From positions 15,419,322 through 15,483,321 of the forward strand of contig OX365955.1 of NCBI GenBank assembly GCA_947247005.1: 64,000 bases of DNA, written 5' to 3'. The stretch is from Spisula solida (Eukaryota; Mollusca; Bivalvia; Venerida; Mactridae). Of the stretch, positions 32,573 through 44,869 are shown in pieces. Position 1 is the first letter of the stretch. Each line of letters opens with the position of its first letter. The notes below the pieces were generated by a model. It was not told where the DNA came from. It searched no databases and worked only from the letters and a program-made list of their open reading frames with translations. A program made the position numbers and the translations under genes.

Positions 32573-33910
32573 AACTTTAGTGATATAAAGGCAGCACAAT
32601 ATGGAAAATAATTGTCCAGCCTTTAAAACAATGACTTGTTACTTTTTATATCAATTTTGTTGGGTTATTACAACAAAAGCAAAATATGAGGACAACTAAA
32701 AAAATGGCGTACTATTAGAGTTATGTACAAAAAATCGTATAACCTAAATTAGCGTATAACATATTAAGTTCTATATAATCTATTAATATTAAGTTAAGTT
32801 AATAAAACCCTTATAATGTACCAAATGAACACTAAGGGCAAACAGTATCATATAGATACAATTACACGAGCAATGACTGCAGTGAAAGCAAACACAATAA
32901 TTTCAAGTACCAGTAATAAATGAAATACTATAGCTAATGTTTCAAGCGGCTAAATTAGTAATCAGGAGAACAGGTTACAATATTTTTATAATGAAAAGTA
33001 CCGTTATAGACTATATACTGTACACTCGTACTTTCGGAATTAAGACCTTTTTAATTTACAGTACCCAATGTATGCATCCATAAGGTTTCCTTGAATAGTT
33101 TATCCATTTGATAATTAATATAAGGCATATAACTGAAGTCAGAATAACTGTGGTATGCACTGTTAAAACGTCAGTAGAATAGGTAGGATCAACAAAATTG
33201 GGATTTTAATGGAATGTGTCACTCTTGTTGTGTTAGTTTGTTGATTGCCTTTGTTGTCGAAGCTTTTTATCGACTACGAGAAGAACTATATTGATGGTTA
33301 TGTGGATTCATCGGGATTCCTAATTCGTCGACATTTCCTCCCGTTCACAACAAACGTCTTTATTGCTGCTTCTTTAATGTATGTCTTGTTATGAGTTTCC
33401 TGAGCTTTGTTTTATGTATGTGGGGTGGTTTCCTACACAAATCTTGATGTCCCTGTACTGTCATTCTTCAGAAGGATTTGCTGATTGTGTTCCCATAATA
33501 GGTTGTAATAATAAGGATTGACCTAATATCTTCAGGTTGTTGAATCGCAAGAGACATACGAATATAACAACCGAAGACAGTAACTCGTAGAGTAAGAGCA
33601 ACACACACTCCTACATGTACATGTGATACTCTGTGAGTATACATGTGTGTTCGTCAAGCTTATATTGTATTACTCGATTCATTCAGCTCAGTTTCCTGCT
33701 TATATAACCTTGCGTATATAAACTCTAATATATACTCTAATTGATTTATAAATTTAACAGATACTGTATATATGAGTATATGGCTTTGTGCATAGGGTAT
33801 TGATTTTCAGTTCATTATTATCCGATTTAAATGTTTCAAATAATAAGATGCTTTGTTTTCATATTACAGTGTTTGCATACAAGCGACAACCTAAATAAAT
33901 GGACTGTATA

Positions 33911-34215
33911 TATATATATATATGTGGGGAGATAGGTTTCCCTTATTAGGATTCCCTTATCAGGAAACCTATCTTTTGGCCAATTTCCTGCGGAAACCCC
34001 TCATTTTGATAGTAATGTACATTATTATGTTGATTAATGTTTCATACATGTCTTTATGCCATTTGATAGTATTACATTTTATGCTTATTGCTTATGTTTC
34101 TTTTAATATTAAATAAGTCATTCATGTTGGCCACACCACATGGATGACCATGTCGACTCAAATATTGCATCTGTTTTTGTTGTCTCCCCGGTCGGTCGTA
34201 CATATATATATAATA
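33911..34215. mobile_element. ~305-bp insertion flanked by (TA)n, present only in copy A
   Basis: Copy B reads aaataaatggactataatac at 47461 without interruption. Copy A has about 305 bp between ggact and ataatacatg, bounded on both sides by TA repeats. The inner edges (tatgtggggaga, and inverted tatgtacgaccgaccgggga) are loosely inverted. A small hairpin, ATAGGTTTCC with GGAAACCTAT, is at 33931-33970. It is probably a MITE inserted at TA or into a microsatellite. Confidence 0.5.
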
Positions 34216-35242
34216 CATGATATAGTATTTTACTGTTTTCAACATTTGAATCAGATGAAAAGACAAGGAAAATCATTACCTCATCCATTAAACCACGTAG
34301 TCATAAATACAATGTATGTTAAAATTTAGAAATTTATCATAGAAATTGCAATATTTATATTCACAATATTATAGCTTGTAAATTTTAACATGGCCCCATA
34401 GGACTTACTAAATTCTCATTCTACGCCAGCTATAAGTCTAGCTTGAAAACGTGCAACGTGAAAATTAAGTGGAAAATGAAGTACCCCCTTTTCGCGCGCG
34501 TGAATAGTCGATATACCATTTTGTGACAGTAAGATCATTCAAATGTGTCTGAAAACGACGAAAATGGATTACGATTAAACACTAATGGTACTCTTATTGA
34601 CACGTAGAAGTAAAAAGTTCTTTTCTGCCAACAATTAAAAAAAATGAAATTACAGTTTAGTTGCGACGCTCAGGTTGTATAGATATATACATGATATATA
34701 TGTTATAAATGATATATTAGATTATAAACAAATAAGTGCAAGGGAGCGAAGCTTTAACCGACTTATAGTTTACCTGTCAACGTTTTGGTGGCCTTTCTAA
34801 TGCTTCTGTTTGCAAACATTAGCATGCAAACCCATACACTCCTTAATGTAGGGATTCTTCGGCCTTATCGTTAGGTTGAATTGAACTCGTGGAATCCGAT
34901 AATCACCGTTACACCAATCTATGCAGAATTACTAGACGCTTTAATTAAGAAAATGTGTCAACAGTCACACGCATTCGTAGTGTTAGAGAAGCCCGTTCAT
35001 TTTGAGGTCTCCAGATCACGATGCAGTATTATACATTTTCCACGAGCCTGCATCAGACGATACACTACCTGGCAAAATAATTGAAACTTCATACAAGTAC
35101 TCGACATATTTTAAATCAATTTTATTTTATATTAAATAAGACATAACACATTAGGCACATTGAAAACATAATTATAATCTAGCAACATGTTTTCATGGTC
35201 TCTAGCAAAGTAAACAATACTAGAAGGAAGTGCATGGGCATA

Positions 35243-35735
35243 CAGGGTGATCCCTTAATTCCGCACATTAGTAAATGCTTATAACTTCATCATCTTTAAA
35301 GCTATTATACAAAACCAGACATGTAACTGCAGAATATATTTGTAAGTTTTGTTCTGATCTAAAACAAATATTCAATAATAGAATTCTTATCTAAATCAGA
35401 CGCTCAATGTGACGACCCATGTTCTCTGAAACGAGCTCCAAACGTCGTTTTATATTCTGTACAAGACGTTGTTGCATGCAGCTTAAGAAACAAGTCCATT
35501 TTCCCGACGAATCGAATGTTTCATTTCATTAGACTTATCCAACAATATTCCTTCTTGAAGGCACATGTGTATTTGGATACACTTTTCAAATTTTCTTTTC
35601 ACTAAAATCGCAGATTTACAATCTAAAATGGAGTTTTAAGATTTCTGAGTTTCGTACATCTTTTGAATGACTCAAGTTTATGATGTCATCGATATATGAT
35701 TTTATGTTCAACAGAAATTTGTATTTATTACCTTT
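35243..35735 (-). mobile_element. Truncated Tc1/mariner-type element in copy A
   Basis: A TIR-like end CAGGGTGATCCCTTAATTCC begins at 35243 after TA. A transposase C terminus follows on the minus strand. The other terminus is not found. The last copy (55760-55835) reads through without this block, so it is an insertion in copy A or its ancestor. Copy B lacks it together with flanking sequence, by deletion. Confidence 0.6.
35391..35515 (-). pseudogene. Tc1/mariner transposase C-terminal fragment
   Basis: The minus-strand frame ends at 35391 with QNIKRRLELVSENMGRHIER then LI and a stop. It is preceded by KWTCFLSCMQQRLV. The pattern R..LE.C...NG.HIE. near the stop is the usual tail of insect- and mollusc-type mariner-like transposases. 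No catalytic region survives. Confidence 0.6.
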
Positions 35736-36077
35736 CAACTCAATAAAAGTGCCAGTACCTCATCTGTCGTTATATTATGCAACACTGTCCAATACACGAA
35801 ACTGTTACAAAACATCTCAACAAACTAAATAAAAACATTCAATTATCGCCATTCTCATCAACCGAGCCAATCTAGTTAAAGTCCATTATTCATTTAATGT
35901 CACTGGAAAAAAACAGATTTCTCGATTGTCACTATACGAAATGTATGTTCATATAGATAAGAACAATCCATCAGACATAAGTGCTCTCACAATACATAAT
36001 TAGATTTCTCCGAGATGGACATAGTTCATAGAAGATAATTACACTTTCACTTCTCAATAGATGTCGACATACATGTA

Positions 36078-37039
36078 CGAGGGGTGATCAACAAATACGC
36101 GGAACAATGCTCTTACATCTTTGTTACGTGACCAATACTGAAGAAAATCGGTCAGATAATAGATTGGCGTATTACAAATACATAACTATAAACAATATTA
36201 AACTCAAGGTAATACAAGATCAAAAACATATAGAAACTGCAACGTCACTATGGCTACACCGGCCCAACGTCATCGCGACGTCGTTACATATTAGAGTATA
36301 CATACTCATTCGTGGCACAATTCATACTGTATAACGCATTGAATGATTCTTAAAAAATAGCTGTACAACCAGGTAGACTTCATAAACCTGTCAACCAAAA
36401 ATCAATAGTTTTCCTTTGCAACTTGTATGTAAATTATAAGTACTAGCTGCTGGAATACATTAATATTGATGATGTAATTTGACGTTATTGACGTTGTATA
36501 GCACATTCGCATGTCGGCATTGATTTCACATGGCTATGTATGAGAGGATATGAAAAACCGACACCTGTCTTGTGTGCTATTATATATTTGTTGCATTTTG
36601 CAATATTGTCATTGGTATTTTATGACACTTCATTCGCCACACGACTTTTCGTCGCCGATTTCGGTACGGCACTCATTTTCAGACAGCAGCTTCGAAGCAA
36701 ATAGCTGTAAAACAATAGTTCGACGTTAAAAAAATCTTTGGAAAAAATGAATGTAATGTTATACCATTGTACATTCATAACCCATCCTTTAGAAAGTAAT
36801 ATTACAACCGAACGAATGATACGTCATCGTTTGTGTAAAAAATATGACAATTTGGGCCGCATGGCGTCGAGTGACGTTGTCATAGGAAACCGCGTGCGTT
36901 CTGTCTTTGGTCAATATAAATGATCAGCAGTGAATCAATTTAAAATAAATTTATCTTCTTGTTTAGAAAGTTTCATCGACTTATAATGACAAACAAAGAA
37001 ACTACAGCATTTTTCCGCGTATTTGTTGATCACCCCTCG
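36078..37039. mobile_element. Non-autonomous mariner-type element (962 bp), precise TA insertion in copy A
   Basis: CGAGGGGTGATCAACAAATA then CGCGGAA at 36078 is inverted at the right end (37039). TA flanks at 36076-36077 and 37040-37041. Copy B at 49570-49590 reads gacatacatgtaagtgccaa, the exact empty site with one TA. The inside has no transposase; ORFs 36107-36334 and 36738-36923 are not family-like. Confidence 0.9.
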
Positions 37040-39407
37040 TAAGTGCCATCAAACTAGACATACTCTCGTTCCCTAACCGTTTCAGTAAATTAAATTAAAC
37101 AAATATAATAGGGGGGCTGGTCGCACAATGGATTAATCAAGACACACAATGAAATGGAACTCCCTGATTATATTCTTTCTCACTTTCACCAGAATTGCTG
37201 AAATGTTGTTCAGATCAAAACTAATTTGATTTTATGAGATTCCGCAATACCTTTTTTGGTTTTAAAGAAACCAGCGCTTCAAACATTTAATTGGATTTCC
37301 AATCAAAGTGACGAACTAAAAATTAAAATATTTGTGTCACCTCAAGTACAATTGTATCACAAATGAGTGTGATTTGATATTTCTCGGTAACAAAATAGGA
37401 TTTCAGTTTTCGAAATCAAGGGTCAGAACTAGGAGATGTTTATTTGACATAATTACATTAGTTTACCGGCATTATCGTAGATACATTTGCATTATACGAA
37501 ATAGACACTGTGAACTGCCTTGTGAGTATTTGACATTTTTACAGTCAATCAACATTTAGCAAACATTTGTTCCAATTCGTGCATTTGTGACATACTAACA
37601 TTCAATGTGTTTTGTATTCATGCATTTGACCGCCCTTCAATTCTTCGTATCAGACTGAAACATTAAGCTGGTGCCTAACTGAGCATTTGTACTTACATAA
37701 CAAAAGAAAAATCTGCTATTATCCCAAAATCAATACATTTATAACATACATAAACAGCGCTTATATTGTTGTCCATTTATATATTCAGAAACATTACCGC
37801 AACATATAACCTAGCATGCTCCTCAGTACTAGATGTGCCTAACTTATATTTGAACAGCGTTAGATATCCGATATTTTCATGCTAGCCCGATATAAATGAA
37901 ATAACTCTTTTGAATAGCGTATAGTATTGTGTCAGGTAACATATGTACTCACTGTTGGTTTGTTTGCAATATGATTCGAACCGAAATCATCAATTGTGTA
38001 CAGGGTGTGGCATTTGGCGTTTTGAAGGTCATACATCCGCAAAGAATCACCAAGAAGGTGTTTGTAGAACATTGATATGCCGTTTCTGGAAAGACTATCG
38101 ATATGTTTCGTCACTAAAGGGTATTTAACGTTGTTTTGCTCTCATAATTTAAATGATTAAAAAATGCCAAGAAGTGATGATTCCTTCAATAATCGTATCC
38201 ATTTGTTGTATCATAACTGATAATAAATACTCATAACCTGGAATTGGAATTGGACTACACGACCTGCATGCATTGTGATTTACCAGACAACACTTTTCAA
38301 GCTGTTCCTTACATACATGTACAACTCTACTTTTTGTAGCTTTATTGTAATTATTACTTTAATATAAGGAAGTACCAATATGTTGGTGAACATAACACAA
38401 ATCTACCACACGTTTATATGGCGTTGTTTTGGCAATAATGACATAACGTTGCTATCATTCCCCGTCACATCTATAGTCTCTTGTTATGTTTTAGCAGTGT
38501 AGCTGGATAAATTCGTACGTCCCTGATAGGCAACTATACAGTCTAGTCATCGTATGGCTTCGTCAGACATATGAAATAGGAATCATCTTTGTATGTCATG
38601 TTTTTAATATTGTTGGTACGAGTTAAGACTGTCAAAATGTTGTAAATACACACTCTTTCCGTTAGTGTTATAGTATCGATGGTATTAAAATGGCATCATT
38701 ACCTTTCATATGTGCTTGGTGTACCATGACTTTTAAAACAGTTCATGAAGAATATTATACGGAATCACGTTTGGAAAAAATGAAAGCGCGATACCCAACA
38801 ATTTGTTCATTCTCGTAGTTTTTGCAATTCCTGTGAATTAGTTTTAGTTCAATTCCCACCTTATGCGCGGTAGAATCGTGGCCACTCACTTCAATATGGT
38901 GAATTCTAGATAATAACACTATATGAAAGCAGTCATTTGGATTGATTAATGATGGTTGTAATAACTTGGTCGCAATCGTTTTGACATGATACGTTTTAAC
39001 ACGAACGTGCTCTGGTTAGTTTATTAATTCCCGATACCAGACAGCTACATCATGGTTATGTAAAATACTTTGTTTATTACGACATTATCATGCACCCTAA
39101 GGATAAATGAATTGAATCTGTGCGTCGCCTGAGACAAATAAAGATATTTATTGCAATACAATATCATACGTGTATTAATGATTTAGAGCACCAGCCCATA
39201 ACATGAACATTACATATTACACCATAGGTTTTCAGGAGTAGGATCATAGCAATTATAACGCGAGATTTTAGCTAAATGTTACATTATATTGGACAGCACA
39301 CATGATCTGCTTTTATTCACCCGAGGGCGGTTGTACAGTATGAAATGGAAACATTTTGGTACATGGTGGACATCATGCATACAATAATGTAATTACTTGT
39401 TTAATAT

Positions 39408-39759
39408 TAGAAGAAGTCAAATGGACTGAGAGTGGGCGAATTTGGAGGCATGCGTTGTCTTAAGAGCAATTACTGATCACCCAAAATTTAATGTCCGTCG
39501 TTATTGGTCCAGCACAACTTGATGAATATGCTCAACATTCTCGTCCATACGTCCACTACGACGTCTACCATTTCTTTCCTTCAAGTTCTCATGTTCATCA
39601 CTGTCCATTGTGTCTCCAGGCATTATATCTTGGTCTTCTTTATATTCAACAAAACTTGATTCAATGTTATCTCTGTCAATACCTAAAACAATAACTATAC
39701 TACCAAAATTCGCAAAGCTACTAAGCATTGTTTGTTGGACATACGTTTGGACCACCCTG
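39408..39759 (-). mobile_element. Mariner-type derivative in copy A, left end deleted
   Basis: Homologous to 53857-54409 in copy B. The right terminus (accaccctg, then TA) is present. The left TIR and the C-terminal part of the transposase remnant are missing because copy A has a ~480-bp deletion relative to B (53372-53857). Confidence 0.7.
39501..39605 (-). pseudogene. Mariner-like transposase N-terminal fragment
   Basis: The minus-strand frame includes NLKERNGRRRSGRMDENVEH then IHQVVLDQ. It resembles the linker between the two HTH domains of mariner-like transposases (GRP.S.R..ENV..V...V). Everything between this and the C-terminal DFFLW region is absent. The same fragment is in copy B at 53935-54050. 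Confidence 0.6.
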
Positions 39760-39859
39760 TATATACGTACATCTCGAACACGCTTGTAAAAAACGGTACA
39801 CAATTAATAAAAACCATCAATTTCTAGCATCATGTGACTCCGGACGTTAATATCTTAAA

Positions 39860-40364
39860 CTTACAGTTCTCTACATTCACAATTGTTCAAAGCACGTTAA
39901 ACGTGAGGATGATTATTTAAAATTACAATAATGCTTTCAGAATCTGGCGAAACAATTCCTATTTAGCTTAATGAGCCTGAGAACGTGGACATGGGGTTTT
40001 GAGAACGTTGACAGGTGTTTCCACGTCACATTTAGGCTATTCTCCTTAAAAACTGACCCGCTGAAAGAACGATGGTAGATCAGCCAATGCCCTGTACGAG
40101 TTTTGGGGTACATCAATGATGGTTGTTTGTTAAATAAAATGTATTTAACTAAGCTTGTACTTCTAGTTAAATTTTAGTGCTTGAAAAAACACTATTATAG
40201 CAATTATGTAAGGTCGTTTATATAATGACCGATAGTATTACGTTATGATTTTACCCTATTTTTATATCGAATAAGATGATTGGGACCTGATATTTTGTAT
40301 TGTTTTGGCTGATAATTTATACACTTGGTTAGAAGGTTTTCGAATTTACGAAATCCGATAGTAA
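39860..40364. repeat. Unit junction, partly homologous to 57480-57600
   Basis: 40225-40364 (attacgttatgatttt, then attgggacctgatattttgt and cgaatttacgaaatccga) matches 57478-57600 and, more weakly, 24905-24945. 39860-40225 shows no match or gene that I can support. Confidence 0.5.
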
Positions 40365-40523
40365 GCGAAAAACATAAATTAATGATAATACTCCTGAAAA
40401 GAAAAAGAAAACATTTTATAATACATTTGTAAATAACAAACATGTGACAATATTCACGAACTGACATAAAACAATATATGTGACACTATTCACAGAGCAA
40501 AATAGTATTAATTGTGATAATAT

Positions 40524-40875
40524 TCAAACAGAAACATCATTCTGTTCACCAGAGTAAAACCATGTGAAATATATGTTTTTGAAGGTATTAAGTGAACTTG
40601 ACTGACGTATGTTTAGAGGTATTACGTTCCAGATTTTTGGACAAGAGTATGCAAGAGATTTTCTGCAGAATTCTAGTCTCGGTTTTGGAATGTAGAGAGT
40701 ACTGTTTGAATGAGATCTTAAGAATGCATTATTTGTTCCAGTAAATAGGTTAGACATGTGCTCGGGAAATAAATTATTTAAGGATTTATAGACAAACACA
40801 GCTTTTTTATAAAATATACGGTTTTGTATTTTCATCCATTTCAAATCATTGAATAAGGTTAGTTAATGATAGTCG
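40524..40875 (-). pseudogene. Non-LTR retrotransposon ORF2 C-terminal fragment
   Basis: The minus-strand frame starts LFNDLKWMKIQNRIFYKKAV then FVYKSLNNLFPEHM. It continues with LRSHSNSTLYIPKPRLEFCR and KSLAYSCPKIWNVIPLNIRQ. It ends at 40524. This is the region after the reverse-transcriptase domain in jockey/CR1-like elements ('YKSLNNLAP.YM..LF', 'PKPR.E..RKSF.Y.GPKIWN.LP..IR'). Only this 3' portion is present, and a stop closes the frame upstream. It is a 5'-truncated dead insertion; neither flank was resolved. Confidence 0.8.
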
Positions 40876-40879
40876 AGTG

Positions 40880-42800
40880 GGAAATGTCAGTGATAGCAGA
40901 CAGTCATAAAGATAATTCTGATGAATCACATGAAAAGGAACAATCATTTGCAAACAACATTGAGGTTAGAAACGAAATAATTTAATGTTTATATTTTTGT
41001 TATAAATTAAAACCATGATAATGACCGGAATGCCAGAAAAATATTTGTACGGATATAACATTCACAGAACACGTTTCATTACGGCCTTATATGATCCGTC
41101 ATGAGTTGTCTTTGTAGATCGATATTTCTAGAAAACACACTCATGTTATTGAGCGAGTCTATGGCTGTCGAGTTTAGGAAATGTTGATCTCAATGACAAC
41201 GAATGGCGGATTTTTTTTTATCTCATTACCGTAGTAACCGAGTCAATACAACGACAATAAGAACGTATTTAAGCAGGAGATGTTACATTTTCCCACCGAA
41301 AAGCTGGTGATTTCACGCATTTGTTATCACACGTGTTGGAGAACATTGTTCCGTCATTTGTTCTCACATGGAATATCACGGTATTTATGTGATGAATAAT
41401 TAATATTCATAGGAATCACAGAAACGTTCGTAGAACAATGGAAATACAACAACTATCAATACGCTATTGTAATATAATATGATATATACTTTGATGATGT
41501 GGTCTCACTGATGATTGATTCATGATCTTTCTATTAACGTGGAGAACTTTTATTGCTTCAACTTCGACTCAGTTATTTACAAAATATGATCAGAAAATCA
41601 AATAATAGCTGGAAACATAGTAATCATTGAATAAATATACGAATAGATGAAGGAATAAGTTGATATGTGCACCAAACGGTGAAAAAATAGTTAGTGGTTA
41701 AGTTAGCAGCGTGAACATATTGCGGTATTTCGCGAATGTTCAAAATTCAATTTCATGTCCAGTAGCGCACATTGTGGCCCACAAACAGCACTACCAAGAC
41801 ATTTGAAACATACACCAATATTTTCGAACGCTAAATGTGTAAAATCCAAAGGTTTTGACACCTTAAAATATCTCACATGTAGGAGCGATTTCACATTTGT
41901 GTCTAAGTTTGTTTAGTTTGTAAAGCTCGAGAGGCATTCTCTTATTTCGTCAACAAGTTCCGAGATCGATCAATGTTATCTTTATTAGTAACATATCAAA
42001 AAAAATAATATGATAAAAATGTACTGAATTAGTTGCAAAAATGTCATGAACACTGCATGTATTAAATTGGTGATAACATTTGTACTATTAAAACTGCGTG
42101 ACGCTAAATTATTGCTAAAACGGGTCGTAAGGAACATTCATGTTTTAACAAGAATTTGTAAGTACTCGACAAAATATTACGACATAAAAGTGTTCGCAAT
42201 GAAACTGACTTACGATCTAAAGGTAGGAGGTTCGAATCTCGTCCAGCAATAGAACGATTATTTGTGGATCATTTTTGTGAAGTCTGGTCGTACTTGATTC
42301 ATTCATGTCAGTCGATTCTTTCATTGGTTGTGTTTGACTAACTGTTTGTCGGCGAACATTTGTATAACGTCGTATATATGTAGTTGTTAAAATAGATGTT
42401 CAGCTTGATTTGGTCTTGCGCATTTTCGTGTGTACACTTGTGACTTATACTCCATGTAATATGTGATTTTTGTAGTGCTTGTGCCTCTAGCACTATACTG
42501 TTTCTGCTAAATGCTACCTTCCCTGTCCGATTTGTATAATATTTGCACCATCACCTAATTAGTATCCCAGAAACAGGTCATTGGGATTCCTAAATGCATC
42601 TCTACATGTACCACAAAACACATCCATAACGATTTCCAGGTGATCGGACTGTCAAGTTCGTTATAAGTATACATGTATTTGATACCAAGGAATTCCATAT
42701 CAATATACCCCCGCACAAGAAGCATTATCTATATCCAAGATAGTTTTACGAGTCGTAAGTGAGTCAGTAAATATATGCGTGCTATCTATGTATTTGGGCA
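40880..42800. other. Mostly unassigned sequence; T/G-rich dispersed repeat at 42380-42535
   Basis: I find no gene and no clear paralogue for 40880-42370. A B-box-like GGTTCGAATCTCG at 42229-42241 has no convincing A box. 42380-42535 contains gctaccttccctgtccgatt, the signature of the dispersed T/G-rich repeat. ORFs 41703-41894 and 42046-42252 have no family features. Confidence 0.4.
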
Positions 42801-42814
42801 TTTTCTATTGCGTT

Positions 42815-44865
42815 ACAAAAATATTATCACCTTAAAAAGCCAGCATGAATATTATTCTCCCAAACAATAAAACTTGAATTGTATTAGTAAGCGTTGTCTT
42901 TGCGTACCAATCTAAATATTAAACATCTTGTCAGTGAATTATATGCGAGAAAGTCAGGTTTTTATCCTTTAAATATATGCTCGAATTAAATGTAGCCCTA
43001 CAAACTGTCGTGCAATAAATCAATTATTACAATGCATGTACAAGTACATTAACAAAAAAGGAAAATAGAAAATGGCTCAAGGAAGGCAGTAAAATTCAGC
43101 AAACACAATAGACAAATCACAGGTACGCAATGGCAAACACAGAAAAATGAACAAGACAAAATGAAACAGTCCTTCATTTGTGTGTTACGTTGGTTCAATA
43201 GAAGAGTATAGAAGTGTAACAAGACTGTAACTTGTACAAACGTGCAGCTTCATCCCCCCCAATAAGGGTTGCGCAAATAAACGGTATGAATGAGACTATA
43301 TCGGAAATCATTTGATATTTACAACAATAATACGCATAACCATTAGATGCATCTCTTAACGTTCAAGGCGACAGAAAATGCTCTAACTAAAAGGTTTGTA
43401 CTGACAAATAAGACGTTAGAATAATGTCCCGTCGGTTGAAATTTCCCCACATACTCGTTGCATTGACTACAATACTCGACTGACTGGTAGCATCATATAT
43501 AAGCCAATCTTTACGATATGTGTGCGGCACTGTTTCACGATATAATCAGCAATACGGTGAATTCAGACCTTATTTTAATGTCATTAAACTGATAGTAACG
43601 ATCGCCATATCTATGAGATATCTGTCGTTAATGAGTAGCGAAACAGCTATGGTAATTATGTTCTTCTAATGTCCCACAGGGCACCGTGTAGATATTCAAA
43701 TTGGTGTGTTCGTTTTGTGACTATAGACACTGGATTCTACATACGCGTTTGTTACAAACCATCGAGTAAGACTTTAATTTGTTCTGGAAGAGATCATAGG
43801 TCGCTGAAGTGGAATGACATATACATGTATATATATACATTACAAACACATTTACAAACAAAAAGCACGTTCAGGATATTCTTTATTTATTGAAATATCG
43901 TTATGCTTATATGTTAAGTGAGAAGCTAAATGAAGCGTATAAGAATACCTTGCATGAGTAGTTATATTTTCATGTATGTTTGCAGTACTGCATTATTTAA
44001 TATTATGTGTTAGCTTAGCTTAGCTTACTTACATTTAATCACCGATTGGTATGTTATCCCACGCGAATTAGATGTTGTTAGTAAATGGTATTTACTATTT
44101 ATTTAACATATTTTCTGTGAACATCTACTAAACAGTACAGCTAGTAATTATTACTGTAGATAGCATTAAAATGCTTAAATTCTTACTTATGACAATGGGT
44201 GATTTGTGAGGCATTTACAGTGACAGTATACTTTTTCTGTCGCATAGCTGTCGCACAACTGAGCCAATATTAACAAAGCTTCTTAGCAATTTCTTATATA
44301 GCAAAAATTAAATCTCAATTTTTATCTTAGACTGTTTTAATATTGAAATTTATAGACAAAAATCAATTTACGACAAAAATAAGACTTCCTCGAGAAAATC
44401 TAGGAATGACATTCGACAAACTTAGAAATTAGTTGTTCATAATTCCTTAGAGGTTTTGTGAATTCGGACCATGATGTCTACAGTATCGAGGGAGCGAACG
44501 TTTAGTTTAGTGTCAGCAAAAACAGTGACATAACGCATAAATGTTTGTCAGAAGATTTTCCAATGCTGGTGTTGAAGCCACGATACTTTCAATTCACAAC
44601 TAGACTTGTGGACACGAACTCCGTGTATTGTGAGCATAGGTTAGAGTTTATATTTTTGGATCTCGCTGGTTAAGAATAATGTCACAACCATGTAGTCTAG
44701 GTTTCCTATCCAGACCTCCCGATTAGACACAAACAATGTACATTTGTAACAAAGTCATTGTCCCTGTGAGGATATTATAGCAACAAGATTCCTGCTAAAT
44801 CATTACTTCATTTTATGGGGGACTTGTTGACACGAAAATGAATAGCAAGCACATAAATCAAGTTA
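42815..44865 (+). repeat. Paralogous unit block matching 58295-61060
   Basis: Pairs: 42815-42970/58298-58470, 43180-43260/58735-58805, 43330-43460/58965-59075, 43560-43760/59195-59370, 43860-44110/59490-59725, 44110-44330/60055-60320 and 44740-44840/60900-61030. The last copy has an extra 59727-60050 that is missing here, which defines a recent double MITE insertion. No gene. Confidence 0.75.
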
Positions 44866-44869
44866 TAAT

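Larger units (their letters stand above)
33090..39855 (+). repeat. Segmental duplication, copy A
   Basis: Aligns collinearly by eye, at roughly 85-95% in matching stretches, with copy B at 46670-54510. Matching pairs include 33115/46690, 33290/46870, 34450/47745, 34870/48135, 35000/48220 or 49140, 37060/49600, 37330/49870, 37780/50630, 38210/51060, 38670/52570, 38950/52910 and 39490/53940. Differences are discrete: 33911-34215, 35243-35935 and 36078-37039 are present only here, while B has 48313-49065, 51496-52535 and extra sequence at 50260-50620 and 53370-53850. No gene is supported. The in-frame similarity of 37332-37559 and 49871-50143 follows from DNA identity. Confidence 0.85.

Noticed and set aside
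34881..35084. ORF similar to part of 48871-49281 and 49146-49379 on either strand
   Set aside because: Similarity is at the DNA level across the segmental duplication, the frames start outside the shared block, and no protein family features are visible.
37332..37559. Short ORF nearly identical between copies A and B (also 49871-50143), suggesting a conserved small protein
   Set aside because: The starts are TTG, the match follows from overall DNA identity, and the homologous stretches at 25225-25450 and 57880-58080 carry stop codons or frameshifts. No codon-level conservation.
37960..37985. Reverse-strand GGTTCGAATC near 37975 and 50870
   Set aside because: Conserved between paralogues by descent; no A box or stems, so not a tRNA.
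42215..42250. GGTTCGAATCTCG near 42229, possible tRNA
   Set aside because: No A box at the right distance upstream and no acceptor pairing.
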